Origin: JBAYIE01 sp965279165
GTDB taxonomy: Bacteria > Bacteroidota > Bacteroidia > UKL13-3
Direction: 5' to 3'
Length of the DNA: 64,000 bases
NCBI GenBank assembly: GCA_965279165.1
Contig: OZ257140.1
Coordinates: forward strand, 2,108,001 to 2,172,000
The first letter of the stretch is position 1. Each line of letters opens with the position of its first letter. Below are positions 60,171 to 64,000 of the stretch, one piece after another. Position numbers and translations under genes: made by a program. Below the pieces are notes generated by a model. That model searched no databases. It was not told the DNA's origin and saw nothing but the letters and a program-made list of their open reading frames with translations.

Positions 60171-60924
60171 TCTTATGTTCCATTACCAATTTGCCTTTTT
60201 GCTTTTTCATAAAGCTACTAACTTCAGGATCTATATCCGGACTGCATCTTACAACAGCATCAGCATGGGTAATACCCGATTTATACAAACCGGTGCATGA
60301 TGAATCGGAAAGTGCAGAAACCTGCTTGTTGTCGATAGTGTTTAAACTTGCTTTTCTTGCAAAGTCCTTACCCAAGGATTCACCAAACTGGTTTTCGAAT
60401 ACAGAGAACACAACTTTTGCATTTTTGAAAACCGGTTCATTGGCATAAATCGTTTTCATGTACAATGGAATTAAACCGGTCATCCAGCCCTGGCAATGAA
60501 TGATATCCGGCTGCCAGCCTAATTTTTTAACGGTTTCAAGCGCACCTTTGCAAAAGAAAATGGTACGCTCGTCATTGTCCATGTAAAAAGCATTGTTTTC
60601 GTCGGTATAAACGAACTTTCGTTGGAAATAGTCTTCGTTGTCGAGAAAATAAACCTGCATTTTAGCTTCCGGTAAGGATGCTACCTTTATTGTCAATGGA
60701 TTATCATTGTCGTCAATCGTAATATTGATACCGGATAGCCTGACCACTTCATGTAACCTGTTTCGCCTTTCGTTGATACAACCAAACCGGGGCATTAAAA
60801 CCCTAATTTCGTTATCTTTCTCCTGAATGGCTTGTGGTAACCTCCGTGCTAAATCCCCTACATTACTAACTTGTAAATAAGGGGTCATTTCTGATGAAAT
60901 AAAAAGAACTTTCTTTTTCGACAT
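60106..60924 (-). CDS. glycogen/starch synthase N-terminal (GT5) domain protein
   Basis: 272 residues from ATG 60924; the earlier in-frame ATG 60951 would lie on the promoter. It matches only the first Rossmann half of GT5 glycogen synthases: 'VLFISSEMTPYLQVSNVGDLARRLPQAI', 'RVLMPRFGCINERRNRLHEV', 'IIHCQGWMTGLIPLYMKTIY'. The usual KxGGL motif that binds ADP-glucose reads VSNVGDL, and the second Rossmann domain is missing. Full synthases have about 480 residues. It is therefore unlikely to make glycogen alone. This short form is common upstream of DUF4270 and glmS in Bacteroidota, so it is a conserved variant, not a truncation. Confidence 0.8.
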   Translation of the reverse strand: MSKKKVLFISSEMTPYLQVSNVGDLARRLPQAIQEKDNEIRVLMPRFGCINERRNRLHEVVRLSGINITIDDNDNPLTIKVASLPEAKMQVYFLDNEDYFQRKFVYTDENNAFYMDNDERTIFFCKGALETVKKLGWQPDIIHCQGWMTGLIPLYMKTIYANEPVFKNAKVVFSVFENQFGESLGKDFARKASLNTIDNKQVSALSDSSCTGLYKSGITHADAVVRCSPDIDPEVSSFMKKQKGKLVMEHKNEEGYVDAYIELYDSLLGRQN

Positions 60925-60948
60925 AATTTTTATTACTAAAAAAGTAGG

Positions 60949-60956
60949 CAAAGTTA
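60949..60956 (-). promoter_or_regulatory. -7 promoter element TAACTTTG of the GT5-DUF4270-aroF-glmS run
   Basis: Minus-strand match to TAnnTTTG, 24 bp upstream of the ATG at 60924. No TTG at the expected -33 distance. It probably drives all four genes, as the later gaps are 15 bp or less. Confidence 0.45.
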
Positions 60957-61040
60957 GTTAAAATGTTAAAAAAATTAGTAATATAGGCCCCAAATAATTG
61001 GTCATTTTACTTAACTATCAGTAAACTAATACGCTAGGCT

Positions 61041-61880
61041 TTGTTTTTATTTAAAGAAATCCACGCTTTACAAGTGTTTTTAAGGGAAAAGGAGGAAAAC
61101 CAACAACAGATTGGCTTCATTCCAACGATGGGATCTCTGCATGCCGGCCATTTATCTTTGGTTGAATCATGTAAGAAAAACGGCCAACTGGCAGTGGTCA
61201 GTATTTTTATCAATCCAACACAGTTTAACCAACAATCGGATTTTGATTTATATCCGAGGGAGCTCGAAAAGGATATGGAGCAATTGTTTGACGCTGGATG
61301 TGATGTATTGTTTCATCCGGATGTGGCCGAAATTTATCCCAATGGTTTCGCCAACGAAACTTTTGATTTTGGTTTAATAACCAATAGTTTGGAGGGATTT
61401 TACCGGCCTGGTCATTTTAATGGAGTGATTACAGTGGTGCGTAAATTAATGGATATTGTTAATCCCCACAGTTTATACCTTGGACAAAAAGATTTTCAAC
61501 AATGTGCAGTTATCCGACATGTATTAAATGTTTATGGGTATCGGAGCAAGTTACATATCATACCAACTTCGAGAGAGAAGAGCGGATTAGCTATGAGTTC
61601 GCGCAATGCCAGGTTAAATGAACAAGAATTAAAGGAAGCAACTGTTCTATACAAAGCATTAAACGATATAAAGAATAATTTGCATAAGGTAGAGGCGGTT
61701 AAATTGGAGGATCTTGCCAAAATGGAAATAGCACAAAAATTACAACCGGAGTATGTAGCCTTAGTGGATTACGACACACTTGAACCTTTGGCAGGCCATG
61801 ATAACCATAAAAAAAAGGTGGCCTTAGTTGCGGCATGGTGTGGAAAGGTTCGTTTGATTGATAATATCATTATAGACTGA
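61041..61880 (+). CDS. panC: pantothenate synthetase
   Basis: 279 residues starting with TTG (MFLFKEIHALQVFL); the first ATG in frame lies inside the catalytic motif, so TTG must be the start. Joins pantoate and beta-alanine with ATP. Motifs: 'GFIPTMGSLHAGHLSLVESC' (HIGH-like), 'FINPTQFNQQSDFDLYPRELEKD', 'FNGVITVVRKLMDIVNP', 'YLGQKDFQQCAVIRHVL', 'MSSRNARL' (KMSKS-like). Divergent from the GT5 gene. Together with CoaX it covers two steps of CoA synthesis in this window. Confidence 0.96.
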   Translation: MFLFKEIHALQVFLREKEENQQQIGFIPTMGSLHAGHLSLVESCKKNGQLAVVSIFINPTQFNQQSDFDLYPRELEKDMEQLFDAGCDVLFHPDVAEIYPNGFANETFDFGLITNSLEGFYRPGHFNGVITVVRKLMDIVNPHSLYLGQKDFQQCAVIRHVLNVYGYRSKLHIIPTSREKSGLAMSSRNARLNEQELKEATVLYKALNDIKNNLHKVEAVKLEDLAKMEIAQKLQPEYVALVDYDTLEPLAGHDNHKKKVALVAAWCGKVRLIDNIIID

Positions 61881-61910
61881 ATGAGTTAGAAATTCATTTA
61901 ATTTGAAAAG

Positions 61911-63272
61911 ATGCGCATGCAGGAAGATTTTGGTAAACTAGTAGTAGCGGGTTTGGCTAATGCTTCTCAACGCGCACAAATTACGGAGTCTAATACGGCA
62001 TTTGAAAAGTCCATTGGCACAGCTAAAGAACAATATTCAAATTTAGAACTGGCAAAAGACAGAGCGGCTTATTATAAATGGAAGGTTTTAGAAAGCCTGG
62101 ATAAATACCTGATAGAGTTTGAATCAAATGTTATCCGCAAAGGAGGTAAGGTACTTTGGGCCCTTGATGCAGAATCAGCACTTGCCGAAATTGATGCCAT
62201 CATAAAGCGCGTGGATGCAAAAGCCATTGCTAGGTCGCATACAGGATTGGGAGAAGAAATAGGATTATCGGCATTTTTACAACGTAAAGAAGTAGAAATT
62301 TACCCGACCAATACCGGCGATTATATTGCCGATAAAGCAGGCCAGGGTAATTTTCATATGGTTCAGTCGGTAATGGATAAGTCGATTCCTGATATCGCAA
62401 CCTTGTTGAACGATAAGATAAGTGTTTCTCTTGAGGCAACTGCAGAAGAAATTTCGGATGATATTAGAAATGAGTTAAGAGAAAAAATAAGGTTGTCAGA
62501 TTTGGCGATTACCGGTGCAAATTTTTTAATTGCCGAAAATGGGATGGTTGCACTAACCGAGAATGAAGGCAATATCAGAATGGCAATATCGTTTGCAAAG
62601 ACTCATATTATATTGGCAGGAATCGACAAGGTGATTCCAACCATCAACGACCTGGATATATATTTTCCTTTGGTTGCTACTTTTGCAACCGGGCAAAAAA
62701 TCACAACCTATAATACAATTGTAGGACCAAGACAAGCCGGAGAAATTGATGGTCCTGCTGAGTTTATTGTTATCCTGATAGATAATGGAAGGTCTAATTT
62801 ATTGGGTCAGGCAGATCAGCGTCAGGCATTGTCTTGCATTCAATGTGGAGCATGCAGCCATGTATGTCCTGTTTTTACTTCGATTGGTGGCTTTGCATTT
62901 AAGAACGGGCCAATTGGTGCTGTAACTTTTCCGCATATGCATGGTATGGAAGAATACAAACACCAAAGCTACAGTTCAACCATCTGCGGTAGGTGTACAG
63001 ATATTTGTCCGGTGAAGATAGATTTACACAACCATTTGTTGCGCAACCGCAGAGACTCTGTTGCACAAGGTCACAACAAAAGCGGGGATAAAATGATGTG
63101 GTTTAGTTGGAAGAAAATGATGTTGAGCAGGAAACATCTTAACCGGGGGTCCAGTGTAAAGAATTTTATTTTAAAGTCATTTTTTAAAACGGCATGGGGC
63201 GAACAACGCGAATTTCCAAAGGTAATCGACAAATCATTTAACCAACTTTGGCGCGAAAGAAACGGCTTATAG
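61911..63272 (+). CDS. LutB-like iron-sulfur protein (LUD domain plus two 4Fe-4S motifs)
   Basis: 453 residues. N-terminal LUD domain (residues ~60-300: 'GGKVLWALDAESAL', 'AIARSHTGLGEEIGL', 'AITGANFLIAENGMVALTENEGN', 'IDKVIPTINDL'), then ferredoxin-like motifs 'CIQCGACSHVCPVF' and 'TICGRCTDICPVKI', giving eight Cys for two [4Fe-4S] clusters. The architecture is that of LutB/YkgF, part of the LutABC L-lactate oxidation complex. LutA and LutC are not adjacent; the next gene is an OmpA-type protein, so partners must lie elsewhere or the function differs. Starts at 61911 or 61917 (both ATG). Confidence 0.85.
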   Translation: MRMQEDFGKLVVAGLANASQRAQITESNTAFEKSIGTAKEQYSNLELAKDRAAYYKWKVLESLDKYLIEFESNVIRKGGKVLWALDAESALAEIDAIIKRVDAKAIARSHTGLGEEIGLSAFLQRKEVEIYPTNTGDYIADKAGQGNFHMVQSVMDKSIPDIATLLNDKISVSLEATAEEISDDIRNELREKIRLSDLAITGANFLIAENGMVALTENEGNIRMAISFAKTHIILAGIDKVIPTINDLDIYFPLVATFATGQKITTYNTIVGPRQAGEIDGPAEFIVILIDNGRSNLLGQADQRQALSCIQCGACSHVCPVFTSIGGFAFKNGPIGAVTFPHMHGMEEYKHQSYSSTICGRCTDICPVKIDLHNHLLRNRRDSVAQGHNKSGDKMMWFSWKKMMLSRKHLNRGSSVKNFILKSFFKTAWGEQREFPKVIDKSFNQLWRERNGL

Positions 63273-63395
63273 CCGCTTTTGTGTTCAGTAATTTATACAT
63301 TACCCTGTTTCTTACGTATAAGTAATGGAGTACCTCTAACGATATTCCCGGGCAATAATTGAAAATTTGCCAACCAAACAAGAACAAGGTATTGT

Positions 63396-64000
63396 ATGAA
63401 GAAACTCAGCCTTTATATTTCATTTATGTTGTGCACTTCTCTTTTATTCGCACAATTTGATCCGGCATCTCCGCACGAAAATCCAAAAGACTTCAATGAA
63501 AAGTCGTATAATTTTTTCCTATCCAAGCGCATCAAGAAAACCATGACCCAACGTGATTCGTTGAATAACCTGGTTATTGCATTTAATAAGGATACCACCA
63601 AACGTGGACAGGATTATCGGTATCTGGATTCTTTGTACAAAGCGTTAACATCAAAATACAATGATTGTACCGAGAAGAACAATAACCTTAAATCGCAGTA
63701 TGCGGAGTTAAATGCACGGTACAATGACTTAATGAAAAAGAGTTTGAATGATGCCGACCGTTTTACCAATGCATTGAAGATAAAAGCAGAAGAGCTTGAA
63801 GCCAGAGAGAAACGTTTGGCCGAATTACAGGCCATCATCAACAAACAAGATTCGTTGTTGAATGCATTGAATGATATTGTGAAGAAAGCTTTGCTTGCAT
63901 TTAATTCAGATGAAATTTCGGTTGAAATGAAAAATGGGAAAGTGTATGTTTCAATGAGTGATAAATTATTGTTTAAATCGGGAAGTGCAGCAGTTGAAGA
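63396..64000 (+). CDS. OmpA-family protein with coiled coil (3' end outside window)
   Basis: The first 201 codons are present. A signal peptide ('LSLYISFMLCTSLLFAQ') is followed by a charged helical part with coiled-coil character between residues ~90 and 165 ('NNLKSQYAELNARYNDLMKK', 'EELEAREKRLAELQAI'). The start of the OmpA/MotB peptidoglycan-binding domain then appears ('VYVSMSDKLLFKSGSAAVEE'), where the window ends. It probably ties the outer membrane to the cell wall. The first 120 bp after the LutB-like gene carry no clear promoter. Confidence 0.85.
   Translation, partial: MKKLSLYISFMLCTSLLFAQFDPASPHENPKDFNEKSYNFFLSKRIKKTMTQRDSLNNLVIAFNKDTTKRGQDYRYLDSLYKALTSKYNDCTEKNNNLKSQYAELNARYNDLMKKSLNDADRFTNALKIKAEELEAREKRLAELQAIINKQDSLLNALNDIVKKALLAFNSDEISVEMKNGKVYVSMSDKLLFKSGSAAVE

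Overview
The window is chromosomal DNA of a free-living member of the Bacteroidota, probably on the Sphingobacteriia/Chitinophagia side. The evidence is low GC, many start codons next to the Bacteroidota promoter motif TTG-N19-21-TAnnTTTG, proteins with type IX secretion (T9SS) C-terminal sorting domains, a complete gene for the T9SS channel SprA, a TonB-dependent receptor, lipoproteins of the CxK type, a LytS/LytTR signalling pair and several Bacteroidota-only DUF families. I see no rRNA, tRNA, CRISPR array, prophage or transposase gene.

Layout. 1-2010: end of a 3-hydroxyacyl-CoA dehydrogenase, a Rieske-like lipoprotein, exonuclease III and a SET-domain protein. 2465-5407: a four-gene envelope-stress cassette (LiaF-like, DUF4288, LytS kinase, LytTR regulator). 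5572-10421: T9SS cargo, glutathione peroxidase with IspH, then DUF2452-TrmB-MenE-like. 11290-15607: a Fic-fold/HTH regulator, T9SS cargo and a TonB receptor. 15751-21397: a tripartite RND efflux operon. 21763-28191: citrate synthase and LptE-like, RsfS, then BirA-CoaX-OMP-LptC-small membrane protein, and a GreA-like factor. 28385-39610: an orphan secreted protein, ALDH7, DUF3108, ThiN, TIGR02757, a sugar dehydrogenase, T9SS cargo and a dipeptidyl peptidase III. 41308-46491: porin, YjbR, FolE/QueD, ECF sigma factor, ABC exporter and a MORN-like protein. 47386-55112: RuvA and SprA. 55868-60924: GT5-like, DUF4270, DAHP synthase and GlmS on the minus strand. 61041-64000: PanC, LutB-like and an OmpA-family protein cut by the window end.

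Functionally the window is mostly housekeeping plus cell envelope: LPS transport (LptC, LptE), T9SS (SprA and three cargo proteins), efflux, amino-sugar supply (GlmS), CoA synthesis (CoaX, PanC), isoprenoids (IspH), pterins (FolE, QueD) and thiamine (ThiN).

The most unusual content is intergenic. (1) Many gaps hold tandem tracts with an exact 7-bp period whose unit sequence differs from tract to tract; several run into the stop codon of the neighbouring gene. (2) Two copies of a roughly 0.5-kb MITE-like element, with 4-bp target duplications and internal hairpins that differ by compensatory changes, lie 22 kb apart in opposite orientation. (3) A second repeat family keeps its flanks while its stem arms are replaced but still pair. 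(4) A GC-rich block upstream of ruvA folds into nested helices. (5) A modular repeat block occurs twice on the plus strand near 40-41 kb and once inverted near 55.4 kb, and carries TTGGC-N5-GCCAA palindromes.
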